From contig NZ_WJBU01000027.1 of the NCBI RefSeq assembly GCF_009646335.1, positions 1 through 47,883 on the forward strand: a stretch of 47,883 nucleotides of DNA, in the 5' to 3' direction. Each line of letters opens with the position of its first letter. The first letter of the stretch is position 1. Origin of the DNA: Caenimonas koreensis DSM 17982. GTDB lineage: Bacteria > Pseudomonadota > Gammaproteobacteria > Burkholderiales > Burkholderiaceae_C. The notes under the pieces are model-generated. The model was not told the origin of the DNA. It ran no database searches and saw only the letters and a list, made by a program, of their open reading frames with translations. The position numbers and the translations under genes were made by a program. Positions 1 to 7,347 of the stretch are shown here, in pieces.

Positions 1-232
1 CCAGGTGACGCAGCAACACTGGCGGGACTGCACGCACACTGTTCAACGGTCGGCCACTCATGCGCACGAAACCGATGTGCAGTGCCAGGCCCAGCTTGTG
101 GTTGTCGCCTCGCCGCCTTGAGATCAGCTCCAGCTCGGCTTGACTGAAGCTGAAGAAGGCCTGGAGTTCAAAGTCAGTGAGCTCGCGCGGCAGATCGCGC
201 AGGCCAAGGTATGGGGTCTGCCAGCCTTGCAT
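1..232 (-). CDS. tnpA: Tn3-family transposase TnpA, N-terminal 77 residues (partial)
   Basis: Partial transposase of the IS1071-like element, running off the left edge. The start is the ATG whose complement lies at 230-232, 26 bp inside the end of the terminal repeat. The protein begins MQGWQTPYLGLRDLPREL and continues through a segment containing RRGDNHKLGLALHIGF and RMSGR. This is the typical start of the DUF4158 DNA-binding domain that opens IS1071-class Tn3 transposases. The enzyme would recognise the terminal repeats and carry out replicative transposition. The catalytic DDE region lies outside the window, so activity cannot be judged. Family assignment rests on remembered IS1071 sequence. 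Confidence 0.85.
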   Translation of the reverse strand, partial: MQGWQTPYLGLRDLPRELTDFELQAFFSFSQAELELISRRRGDNHKLGLALHIGFVRMSGRPLNSVRAVPPVLLRHL

Positions 233-258
233 TTCGGTTGCTCCTCGTCTCTCGAAAG

Positions 259-385
259 GCAGCCAACGATACGCGGCGAAATACCGAACAGCAATCCCTT
301 TGAAATCAACAAGTTACCTGCCCATGCCCGCGCCGTTGCTGGGGAAGCGAACCGTCACTTTTGACACTGAAATCAAATGGACCCC
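259..385. repeat. Long terminal inverted repeat of the left IS1071-like element
   Basis: This segment is the inverse complement of 47757-47883. The outermost 39 bp (347-385) are identical, and I count 14 mismatches over 127 bp (about 89% identity). The tip is four C at 382-385, the complement of the GGGG start usual for Tn3-family ends. The matching copy runs to the right edge of the window, so the full repeat could be longer. The 5 bp inside this tip (GTTCG) do not match the 5 bp inside the right tip (TAGCT). That fits two independent element copies rather than one element with its ends in the window. Confidence 0.9.
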
Positions 386-702
386 GTTCGGGGGAGCCGG
401 CCGTCAGGCACTTCGACTGGGTGGTGAACTGCACCGGGCTCGACCCCGGCACTGCCTGGCGGTCCAACCCCTTTCTGAATGCCCTCGCAGACCGCGGTTG
501 GCTGCGGCTGGACCCGACCGGCATCGGCGTGCATGTGGGGTCCCACTGCGAAGCGCTGGATGCGGCCGGGAACCCGCAACCCACGCTGAGGGCCGTCGGT
601 CCGCCTACCGCCGGAGTGTTCGGCGACCCGCTTGGGGTGCCGTTCATCTCCGCTCAGGTCCGGCGGATCCTGCCGGACGTGCTGCGCACCTTGGATTGCT
701 GA
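386..702 (+). pseudogene. FAD/NAD(P)-binding oxidoreductase, C-terminal fragment
   Basis: The open frame carries the last ~105 residues of a protein of the COG4529 (YdhS-like) FAD/NAD(P)-binding type. It shows a VVNCTG dinucleotide-binding motif near its start, a central acidic strand-turn region, and the closing AVGPPTAGVFGDPLGVPF segment that precedes the last helix in this family. Its 5' part is missing because the IS1071-like end at 385 replaced it. The frame continues in frame into the repeat, with a TTG at 361, so a short fusion peptide could be made, but no complete enzyme remains. Family assignment is from memory; the truncation is directly visible. Confidence 0.7.
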
Positions 703-845
703 GTTCGGGCCGCTCACCTCGGCAGCGCGTGCGTGTGACCCGCGAACGCCCCCACCGGCGGCGGGGGCGAGGGGCGCCGCATTGACAGCCCGCGGGCGCC
801 ATCGAATAATAGCGAACCGCAAGTAATTTTCGTCCGAGGTCACAC

Positions 846-2123
846 ATGCTGAATTCCGAGAACAATGAGATCCTCACCCGCGTCGGCCCCGGCACTGCCA
901 TGGGTGGCCTGTTCCGGCAGTTCTGGCAGCCCGCGCTTCTGTGCGAGGAGCTGCCGGCGCCCGATTGCGCTCCGGTGCGGGTTCGGCTGATGGGCGAGAA
1001 CTTCGTTGCCTTCCGGGACTCCAGCGGGAAGGTCGGGCTGCTGGACGCGCATTGCCCGCACCGCCTGGCCGAGCTCTTCTTCGGGCGCAACGAGGAGGGC
1101 GGCCTGCGCTGCGTGTACCACGGCTGGAAGTTCAGCGTCACCGGCGAGCTGCTGGACATGCCGAGTGAACCTGCCGGCAGCCCGATGCGGTGCAATCCGA
1201 ACATTCGCGCCAAGGCATACCCGGTCCACGAAGCCGGCGGCATCGTCTGGGCCTACCTGGGCCCGCAGGAGTCCATCCCGCCTTTGCCGCAGATGGAATT
1301 CATGGGCCTGCCGGCACAGAACTTCTACACCTCGAAGTGCCTGATGAAATGCAATTACCAGCAGGCGCTGGAAGGCAGCATCGATACAGCGCACCTCACC
1401 TTTCTGCACCGGTCCATGGCACCCATGCAGAAGGACGTGTTCAACGTCGGCCACCTGCAGGAGTACGGCGACGCCGACGGGGCGCCACGCTTTTTCTGCG
1501 AGGACACCGAGTACGGCATGCGCATCTCTGCGCGCCGGGACGGAGGCGAGGACACCTACTACTGGCGCATCACGCAGTGGCTGATGCCCGCGGCCGTGCT
1601 GGTGCCGACAGCCGAAGGCCTGGTCTGCAGGGCCAACCTGTTCATCCCCATCGACGATGAGAACTGCTGGTGGTACCGCATCCGCTACCACGCCGGACGT
1701 CCTCTGAGCGACGATGAACTCGCCGAGTACAAGGGCGGCGGCCTCGACTACGCGAAGCTGGTTCCGGGAACGTACATCCCCGAAGGCAACCGCGCCAACG
1801 ATTACCTGATGGACCGCACCCTCCAGAAGAGCGGCTCGTTCACCGGCATCCTGAGCGCCCAGCTGCAGGACCTCGCAGTGCAGGAGAGCCAGGGCGCGAT
1901 CGCCGACCGGACCAAGGAACACCTGGGCTCCTCGGATACCGCGATCGTCAAGTGCCGCCGGCGCCTGATCGAATCCGCGAAGAGGTTCGCCACGGAAGGC
2001 ACGATCCCGGCGGCCGTCGCGCGCGCCGATCTGTACAAGCGGCGCGCCGTCGCCATACTCTTGCCCAAGGAGATGACCGCAGACCAGGCGGGAACCCATC
2101 CTGCGACCTTGCCGAGCGCCTGA
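846..2123 (+). CDS. Rieske aromatic-ring oxygenase, phthalate 4,5-dioxygenase (Pht3/OphA2) type
   Basis: A 425-residue terminal oxygenase. The N-terminal Rieske [2Fe-2S] domain has Cys70-x-His72 and Cys89-x2-His92. The catalytic domain has the mononuclear iron motif Asp180-x2-His183-x4-His188 within LEGSIDTAHLTFLH. Such single-subunit-type oxygenases take electrons from a flavin/ferredoxin reductase and dihydroxylate, hydroxylate or O-demethylate aromatic acids in the cytoplasm. ATG 846 follows a GAGG about 6 bp upstream. The next gene is a Bug receptor, and a suitable reductase lies at 3762. The gene at 20240 is a clear paralogue (shared VAFRDSSG, VGLLDA, CPHR, YHGWKF blocks). The substrate is unknown; phthalate-like or aryl-ether acids are plausible. 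Confidence 0.85.
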   Translation: MLNSENNEILTRVGPGTAMGGLFRQFWQPALLCEELPAPDCAPVRVRLMGENFVAFRDSSGKVGLLDAHCPHRLAELFFGRNEEGGLRCVYHGWKFSVTGELLDMPSEPAGSPMRCNPNIRAKAYPVHEAGGIVWAYLGPQESIPPLPQMEFMGLPAQNFYTSKCLMKCNYQQALEGSIDTAHLTFLHRSMAPMQKDVFNVGHLQEYGDADGAPRFFCEDTEYGMRISARRDGGEDTYYWRITQWLMPAAVLVPTAEGLVCRANLFIPIDDENCWWYRIRYHAGRPLSDDELAEYKGGGLDYAKLVPGTYIPEGNRANDYLMDRTLQKSGSFTGILSAQLQDLAVQESQGAIADRTKEHLGSSDTAIVKCRRRLIESAKRFATEGTIPAAVARADLYKRRAVAILLPKEMTADQAGTHPATLPSA

Positions 2124-2200
2124 GCGCGCCGCTGCAGTGGTCGGGCGCGCGCCGCCGAAGGGCGCGCCCGTGCATCGCCACCAATCCAAAGGAGACTCCG

Positions 2201-3199
2201 GTGAATGTTCTCGTGAAGTTCCGCCAAGCCCTCGCCCTGGCTGCCGCTGTAGTGGCGACCGCCTGTGCGTTTGCGGCGCAGGCCCAGCCCAGGGATTCCT
2301 GGCCGTCCAAGCCGATCCGCTTCGTGGTCCCGTTTGCCGCAGGCGGCTCAATCGACGTAGTGGCCCGTCTGATGGGCCGGCACTTGGAAGGACGGCTCGG
2401 TCAAAACGTCGTGGTGGAGAACCGCCCCGGCGCAGGTGGAACCGTCGGTGCGGACTTGGTGGCGCGGGCCGCGGCCGACGGGCACACCTTCCTGTTCACG
2501 GCGCAGGGGCCGCTGGTGCTCAATCCCTTCCTGATGAAGCGCCTGCCTTACAACGCCGAAACTGCGTTCGCGCCGGTCACCATCGTGGCCGAGGCACCGA
2601 ATGTTTTGGTGACCAACCAAGCGTTCCCGGTGTCGAGTTTTTCCGACTTGCTTGCTTTTGCCAAGTCAAACCCGGACAAGATGACGTTTGGCACGCAAGG
2701 AGTGGGCACCACCGGGCACGTCACCGGCGAACTGATCAATCAGCTGACTGGGCTTGGTCTCACTCACGTTGCCTATCAGGGGTTTCCTCCCGCCCTGACG
2801 GACGTTCTGGCCGGGCGGGTCGGCATGATGATCGGGGACACGATCAATCTCGTGCCGCGCATCCGATCCGGCCAGCTGCGTCCCATCGCGATCGCGTCTG
2901 CCCGACGCAGCACCGTGCTGCCGCAGGTGCCGACCTTCGCCGAGGCGGGTCACCCTGAAATCGTCTCGGGCCCATGGTTCGCGGTGCTGGCACCCGCAGG
3001 CACCGGCATCGAGATCCGTCGCAAGCTCTCCGATGAGATGCGCCAGATCCTGAATCAGGGTGAGGTCCAGGAGAAGTTGAAGGAACTCGGCGTGGAAAGC
3101 CGAGGGATGACTCCGGAGGAGTTCGATGCCTACCTGAAGGCCGAGTACAAGCGCTGGGGCGGCGTGATTCGCAAGGCGGGGATCACGCTGGACAAGTGA
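2201..3199 (+). CDS. Bug-family (TctC-like) periplasmic solute receptor
   Basis: A 332-residue extracytoplasmic receptor of the tripartite tricarboxylate receptor family. GTG 2201 is chosen because AAAGGAG lies 6 bp upstream and a clean signal peptide follows: a basic start, then a hydrophobic Ala/Val run ending near AFAAQAQ. The mature part has the family hallmarks WPSKPIRFVVPFAAGGSIDVVAR and a VVENRPGAGG turn that binds the ligand carboxylate. It follows the Rieske gene by 77 bp on the same strand and probably captures that oxygenase's substrate or signals its presence. No TctA/TctB membrane subunits occur anywhere in the window, so its transport partner is unknown. It ends 5 bp from the convergent MarR gene. 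Confidence 0.88.
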   Translation: MNVLVKFRQALALAAAVVATACAFAAQAQPRDSWPSKPIRFVVPFAAGGSIDVVARLMGRHLEGRLGQNVVVENRPGAGGTVGADLVARAAADGHTFLFTAQGPLVLNPFLMKRLPYNAETAFAPVTIVAEAPNVLVTNQAFPVSSFSDLLAFAKSNPDKMTFGTQGVGTTGHVTGELINQLTGLGLTHVAYQGFPPALTDVLAGRVGMMIGDTINLVPRIRSGQLRPIAIASARRSTVLPQVPTFAEAGHPEIVSGPWFAVLAPAGTGIEIRRKLSDEMRQILNQGEVQEKLKELGVESRGMTPEEFDAYLKAEYKRWGGVIRKAGITLDK

Positions 3200-3204
3200 C
3201 CCGG

Positions 3205-3666
3205 CTACGGATCGCAGGCGCCAAGCCTGCCGGCTCGGCTTTCCAGCAGGGACATGGTGGTGAAGAAGGTACTCAGATCATCGGCGGGAATCCCGGCGAG
3301 AAGGTCGGCTTCCACCAGGTTGATCATGTCCTCCACCTGCCGGTGGACTTTCCTGCCGGTGGCCGTCAGGCTCAGTCGCAATCGCCGGCGGTCCTCGGGG
3401 TCCACGCCCTTCTTGAGGTAGCCCTGTTCGACCAGCTTGTCGATCGCCCGGCCGACGAAGAAGGCATCGGTGCTGGTGCGCTCGGCGACCTGCATCGCCG
3501 AGAGGGGCTCGTAGCGTCCGATGACGGCCATGACACGCCAGCTGGTCACCGTCAGGCCGAACTCGCTCTTCCACCACGGGGCGAGATGGCGTGTGATGCG
3601 CGATGCCACCGACAGGCAGCGGTAAGAGATTCTGTTTTCAAGAGGCACACGGGGAGCGTTGCGCAT
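3205..3666 (-). CDS. MarR-family transcriptional regulator
   Basis: A 153-residue protein with the MarR winged-helix layout. An N-terminal dimerisation helix is followed by the recognition helix region around SAMQVAERTSTDAFFVGRAI, then the wing with the family motif DPEDRRRLRLSLTATG, then C-terminal dimer helices. MarR proteins usually repress divergent or adjacent catabolic genes and release DNA on binding an aromatic ligand. It is divergent from the reductase gene (95 bp apart) and convergent with the Bug gene, so control of the reductase and the 846-3199 pair is the natural inference. I see no strong palindrome in the short intergenic region. The final residues are not conserved in the family. 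Confidence 0.88.
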   Translation of the reverse strand: MRNAPRVPLENRISYRCLSVASRITRHLAPWWKSEFGLTVTSWRVMAVIGRYEPLSAMQVAERTSTDAFFVGRAIDKLVEQGYLKKGVDPEDRRRLRLSLTATGRKVHRQVEDMINLVEADLLAGIPADDLSTFFTTMSLLESRAGRLGACDP

Positions 3667-3761
3667 GCGCAGATTCTACGGATCGGGACAGCCGCGTCGG
3701 CTGCCGGTCCGCAGCGCGGCGCGAGCATTTCTTCGTCTGCCAGTCGGGAGAAGTCGAGACC

Positions 3762-4727
3762 ATGAATGCGCAAATGCTGCAAGTGCGCGTGGCGCGCAAG
3801 ATTGCCCTTGCGCTGGACATTGCCTTGTTCGAACTGGTGAGCACCGACGGCAGGGCACTGCCTCCGTTCTCTGCGGGCTCGCACGTGGACGTTCTGTTGC
3901 CCTCTGGTGTCACGCGCCAGTACTCGCTGTGCAACGATCCGGCGGAGTCGCACCGCTACCAGATTGCCGTGCTCAAGGACCCGCGGGGTAGGGGAGGGTC
4001 GCGCGCGATGCACGAGCTCGTGCGCGAAGGTGATGTGATCACCATCAGCGCACCCCGCAACCATTTCCCACTCACTCCGGGTGCCGAGGAGACCTTGCTG
4101 ATCGCTGGCGGCATCGGCATCACGCCCTTACTGTGCATGGCCGAGCGGCTGTACGTGCTCAAGCTGCCTTTCACCCTTCATTACTGCACGCGTTCGGTGG
4201 AACGCACAGCGTTCCGGGAGCGCATCCAGCAGGCCGGCTATGCAGCGCACGTGCAGTTGCACCTTGACGACGGCCCGCAGCAGCAGAAGCTCGATTTGCC
4301 CGCGCTGCTGCGCACGCCACGGCGCGGAGTCCACATCTACACCTGCGGCCCCCAGGGTTTTATGGACGCTGTGCTGTCCAATGCGCGCAGCAGCGGCTGG
4401 CCGCAGGACCAGCTTCACTACGAGTTCTTCAGCGCCGCGCCGCAGAAGCTGGCCACCGACGGAAGCTTCGAGGTCAAGCTAGCCAGCTCCGGTCGAACCA
4501 TCCGCGTTGCGGCCGACGCCACCGTGACCTCGGCGCTTGCGGCCGAAGGTATCCTGGTGCCGACCTCATGCGAGCAAGGCGTGTGTGGGACCTGCCTCAC
4601 ACGCGTGCTCGAAGGCGAGCCCGACCATCGGGACATGTACCTGACGCCGCAGGAGCAGTCCGCGAACGACCAGTTCCTGCCTTGCTGTTCCCGCTCCAAG
4701 TCAGCTTGCCTTGTTCTGGACCTTTGA
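3762..4727 (+). CDS. Oxygenase reductase, FMN/NAD(P)H-ferredoxin type (phthalate dioxygenase reductase/VanB class)
   Basis: A 321-residue electron-transfer protein. Order of domains: a flavin-binding barrel with RQYSLCNDP, an NAD-binding domain with GGIGITPLL and the CGPQGFMDAV motif, and a C-terminal plant-type [2Fe-2S] ferredoxin with CEQGVCGTCLTR and a later Cys in LPCCSRSK. This is the layout of phthalate dioxygenase reductase and vanillate demethylase VanB, which pass NAD(P)H electrons to Rieske oxygenases. ATG 3762 starts the conserved region; the longer upstream frame has no family similarity. It is the only reductase of this kind in the window, so it may serve the oxygenases at 846 and 20240, and possibly the two-subunit enzyme at 7348. 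Confidence 0.9.
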   Translation: MNAQMLQVRVARKIALALDIALFELVSTDGRALPPFSAGSHVDVLLPSGVTRQYSLCNDPAESHRYQIAVLKDPRGRGGSRAMHELVREGDVITISAPRNHFPLTPGAEETLLIAGGIGITPLLCMAERLYVLKLPFTLHYCTRSVERTAFRERIQQAGYAAHVQLHLDDGPQQQKLDLPALLRTPRRGVHIYTCGPQGFMDAVLSNARSSGWPQDQLHYEFFSAAPQKLATDGSFEVKLASSGRTIRVAADATVTSALAAEGILVPTSCEQGVCGTCLTRVLEGEPDHRDMYLTPQEQSANDQFLPCCSRSKSACLVLDL

Positions 4728-4859
4728 GGCCGACGACGCGGCTGCGCCGCGTGGGCCGGAAGCCCGAGCGCGAGGAGTCGACCGGATGCCCAAGGCCGCT
4801 AGCGAGATCCTTGCGCCAAGCGCGCACGCCAGCCCGCCCCTGCTGCAAGCCTGGCTTTT

Positions 4860-5313
4860 TCAGGACGTCCGCTCGATGCCGCCCCCCGCAAGCGGACCGC
4901 ACGCGCTCCTGGGAGCGCTTGCTTGGGCCGGTGGGCTATTGCGGATCTTGGCCATCGCGTACAGCGCAAAAAGACCAGCGGCCGCCAACCAAGCAGGGGC
5001 AGCCGCATCATCGCAGTCCAGCGCACTGGCTACATCGCTGACCTGCAGGGATGCCGGTTCACCCGCCCGGCCATCGCGGCGGGCTCCTGACGCCTGCGCA
5101 CGGCGCGCGAACTCCGGGCCAGCAGGCACTTGCAGGAGTTCGAGTCGCATCGCCATCGGAAGCGCTTGCCACTGTTCCCGCGACAGCCGCAGACCGCATT
5201 CCTCCAGCTTGTGGGCGTACGGCGAGCGGCAGCCGGCGATTTGCAACTCCGTCGCTGCTGCTGCTCTGGCTCACACAAGCAGGGCAGGGCCGGTTCTGCA
5301 CCTTACTCCACAC
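4860..5313 (-). pseudogene. Nitrate-reductase-associated-like protein, frameshifted
   Basis: Homologue of the intact gene at 10342-10752. Shared blocks include LPLAVR, HKLEEC/HKLDGC, LRLS, QWQALP, the LL-x-VPAG/LHLPAG stretch and ALDCD. The N-terminal part (to LPLAVR) and the rest (from HKLEE) lie in two different frames. They join if one extra C in the GTACGCCCACAAG stretch near 5217-5220 is removed. This indicates a one-base insertion, or a sequencing error in a short C run. It lies downstream of the reductase gene on the opposite strand, with no other gene in the 4728-5411 stretch. Family name (pfam Nitr_red_assoc) is from memory. Confidence 0.6.
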
Positions 5314-5411
5314 CGAGAAGCACCTCGACGAAGATGATCACTTTGACAGGCAGGCGCTCGCCCTTTTCACTGGGTGCGTGTCATTGATCGGTAAGTCTCA
5401 GCAAGCATCCT

Positions 5412-6188
5412 ATGGCAGAGCTGCATCCGAAGTCGCACCCCCCCACAAGCCCGATGTCGAGTGACAGCTCGGTGCGTTCCGTGGAACGCGCCATCGATGT
5501 GCTCTTCAGTTTCACACAACAGGAGCCGGTTCTCGACATTCCTGCGCTGCAGCAGCGCACCGGGCTGTCCCGACCCACTCTCTACCGACTGTTGCGAACA
5601 CTGGAAAGCAGGGGGCTGATCTACTCGTTCGGCAACCCGCTACGTTTCCAACTGGGCGCCCGCATCGGCTTGCTCGCGAGCACGTGGACGCCTGCGCCTC
5701 CGCTGGTCACGCTGGCTGCCGGCCCACTGGAGCAGCTTTGGCGCAGCACCCAGGAAACCGTCGCGCTCATGATGCCCGTCTCCGCTTCCCATCGCATGTG
5801 CGTCTTCGAGCGGAAGAGCCCTCAGGCCCTCTCGTTCAGCCGCGGAGTGGGTTACACCGAGCCGCTGCACAACGGTGCCAGCGGCAAGGTCATACTGGCG
5901 CACTTGACGCCGGACCAGCGGCGGCAGTCGCTCAGCAATCTCAGCCGCCGTGCACGCGACCAGATCGCCCGTGACATCCAGACCGCGCTCCAGGACGGTG
6001 TGCTCGTGACGCACGCTGAAGTGATGGCGGGGACGGTGGCCGTCGCCTCGCCGGTGCTGACAAAAAGCGGCCAGCCGGTGGCGGCAGTCTGCGTGTTCGG
6101 GACGGAGATGCGGCTGCGCGGCGCCGCACTGCGCTCCTGTCGCAGCCAGACCGCCAAGGCGGCGCGCGACATCTCGACGCGACTCTGA
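5412..6188 (+). CDS. IclR-family transcriptional regulator
   Basis: A 258-residue regulator. The N-terminal winged helix is seen in RSVERAIDVL, the GLSRPTLYRLLRTLESRGL recognition region and the short wing. The C-terminal effector domain follows with YTEPLHNGASGKVILAHL and a VAVASPVL motif typical of IclR ligand domains. IclR proteins control aromatic and organic-acid catabolism as activators or repressors. It precedes a Bug receptor and the two-subunit dioxygenase on the same strand, which are its likely targets. ATG 5412 gives the longest frame; ATG 5454 (MSSDSSVRSVER) is an equally plausible start, since neither has a convincing Shine-Dalgarno sequence. Confidence 0.88.
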   Translation: MAELHPKSHPPTSPMSSDSSVRSVERAIDVLFSFTQQEPVLDIPALQQRTGLSRPTLYRLLRTLESRGLIYSFGNPLRFQLGARIGLLASTWTPAPPLVTLAAGPLEQLWRSTQETVALMMPVSASHRMCVFERKSPQALSFSRGVGYTEPLHNGASGKVILAHLTPDQRRQSLSNLSRRARDQIARDIQTALQDGVLVTHAEVMAGTVAVASPVLTKSGQPVAAVCVFGTEMRLRGAALRSCRSQTAKAARDISTRL

Positions 6189-6278
6189 TCTGTCCACGCT
6201 CCGGACATTTTGAGGGTAACCCGCAAGACCCCGGCCCGCGGGAACGACTAGAGTAGGCCGGCAATCAACGATCGCAGC

Positions 6279-6294
6279 CGCGTCGACAGACGCG
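6279..6294. promoter_or_regulatory. Inverted repeat upstream of Bug/dioxygenase genes
   Basis: Perfect 6-4-6 inverted repeat CGCGTC-GACA-GACGCG, 24 bp before the Bug start at 6319 and about 90 bp after the IclR stop. It could be an operator for the IclR regulator or a small hairpin in the leader. In GC-rich DNA a repeat of this length can arise by chance. Confidence 0.25.
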
Positions 6295-6318
6295 CCATCA
6301 TCCTCCTCTAGGCTTCCC

Positions 6319-7284
6319 ATGCGCCAAATATTCACGCTGATTTGCGTTGCTTCGGCCGCTCTGGCCTCACCCCTTGCGTTCGGGCAATCCTGGACACCGA
6401 GCAAGCCCGTGCGCATCGTCGTGCCGGCATCGGGCGGAACGGTTGATCTCGTCGCGCGTGCCGTGATCCCGGCGTTGCAGCAGGCTCTCGGTCAGCCGGT
6501 GATCGCCGATGCGAAACCAGGCGCGTCGGGCAACATTGCCGCTACCCTGGTTGCGAAGTCGCCGGGTGACGGTCACACCATCCTCACCGGTTTCAATCCG
6601 CTCGTCATCAGTACGTTCCTCTCAAAGAACCTGCAATACGATCTGCAGAAGGATCTGAAGCCGATCACGCTGGGTGTTACCTCCGAGCAGGTCCTGGTGG
6701 TCAACTCTGAAGTCCCAGTGTCCACCTTGGCTGAGTTCGTGGCGCTCGCGAAGAAGTCCGATGGGAACATGAACTTCGGATCCATCGGCACCGGCAGTGC
6801 GTCGCACCTCACGATGGAGCTGTTCAAGTCCCGTGCGGGCGTCGAGATCAAGCACATCCCCTACAAGGGGGCTGCCCCCGCCATGACCGATCTCCTCGGC
6901 AAGGTGACCCACGCAGGGGTATTTGCGGCGGCAAACGTCATTCCCTACGTCAAGGACGGCCGGCTCAAAGCGCTCGCGGTCACCGGCAGCAAGCGGCTGA
7001 AGGCGCTTCCCAATGTCCCCTCCATGGCGGAGGCAGGCTTCCCGAATTTCAGTGCCACCATCTGGATCGGTTTCCTTGCTCCGGCCAGCACGCCGGACCC
7101 GGTGGTGCGCGACATGCAGCAGCAGTTCGCGCGGGCGCTCATGAGTCCCGGAGTGCAGAAAAACATGGAAGCCAACGAGTTCGACGTTGTTGCGAACTCA
7201 CCGGAGGAATTTGCAAAGTTCCTGAAGCGGGAAGCTGAAACCTGGGGCAGGGTCGCCAAGCAGGCGGGCCTCGTCGCCGAGTAG
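6319..7284 (+). CDS. Bug-family periplasmic solute receptor
   Basis: A 321-residue TctC-like receptor. It has a signal peptide (MRQIFTLICVASAALA...FGQ), then the ligand-binding start WTPSKPVRIVVPASGGTVDLVAR and the ADAKPGASGN turn. The usual PAGG/AAGG of the first loop is ASGG here. The C-terminal domain shows the standard NVPSMAEAGFPNF segment. It lies between the IclR regulator and the two-subunit Rieske dioxygenase, all on the plus strand, with only 63 bp to the dioxygenase gene. It is therefore probably part of the same uptake/sensing-catabolism unit. The ligand is unknown but is expected to be a carboxylate. Confidence 0.88.
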   Translation: MRQIFTLICVASAALASPLAFGQSWTPSKPVRIVVPASGGTVDLVARAVIPALQQALGQPVIADAKPGASGNIAATLVAKSPGDGHTILTGFNPLVISTFLSKNLQYDLQKDLKPITLGVTSEQVLVVNSEVPVSTLAEFVALAKKSDGNMNFGSIGTGSASHLTMELFKSRAGVEIKHIPYKGAAPAMTDLLGKVTHAGVFAAANVIPYVKDGRLKALAVTGSKRLKALPNVPSMAEAGFPNFSATIWIGFLAPASTPDPVVRDMQQQFARALMSPGVQKNMEANEFDVVANSPEEFAKFLKREAETWGRVAKQAGLVAE

Positions 7285-7347
7285 CGTTACCGGCCACCGA
7301 TTTTTTCCAAGGCGCGCGCTCCGCGCCGAACCAAGCAGGTACATCCC

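Larger units (their letters stand above)
1..385 (-). mobile_element. IS1071-like element, 5' (tnpA-proximal) end
   Basis: The end of a Tn3-family element of the IS1071 type that continues beyond the left edge. It consists of a long terminal repeat (259-385, tip at 385) followed by the start of a transposase gene reading leftwards from 232. IS1071 is known for terminal repeats near 110 bp and for flanking catabolic genes as a class I composite transposon. The visible protein start resembles IS1071 TnpA but differs at many positions from the version I remember, so this is probably a relative rather than IS1071 itself. Confidence 0.85.

Noticed and set aside
840..2351. Long minus-strand open frame (503 codons) opposite the Rieske gene
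   Set aside because: It lies wholly antisense to a convincing oxygenase gene, is made of Arg/Ala/Gln-rich filler and has no family motifs; it reflects high GC codon bias.
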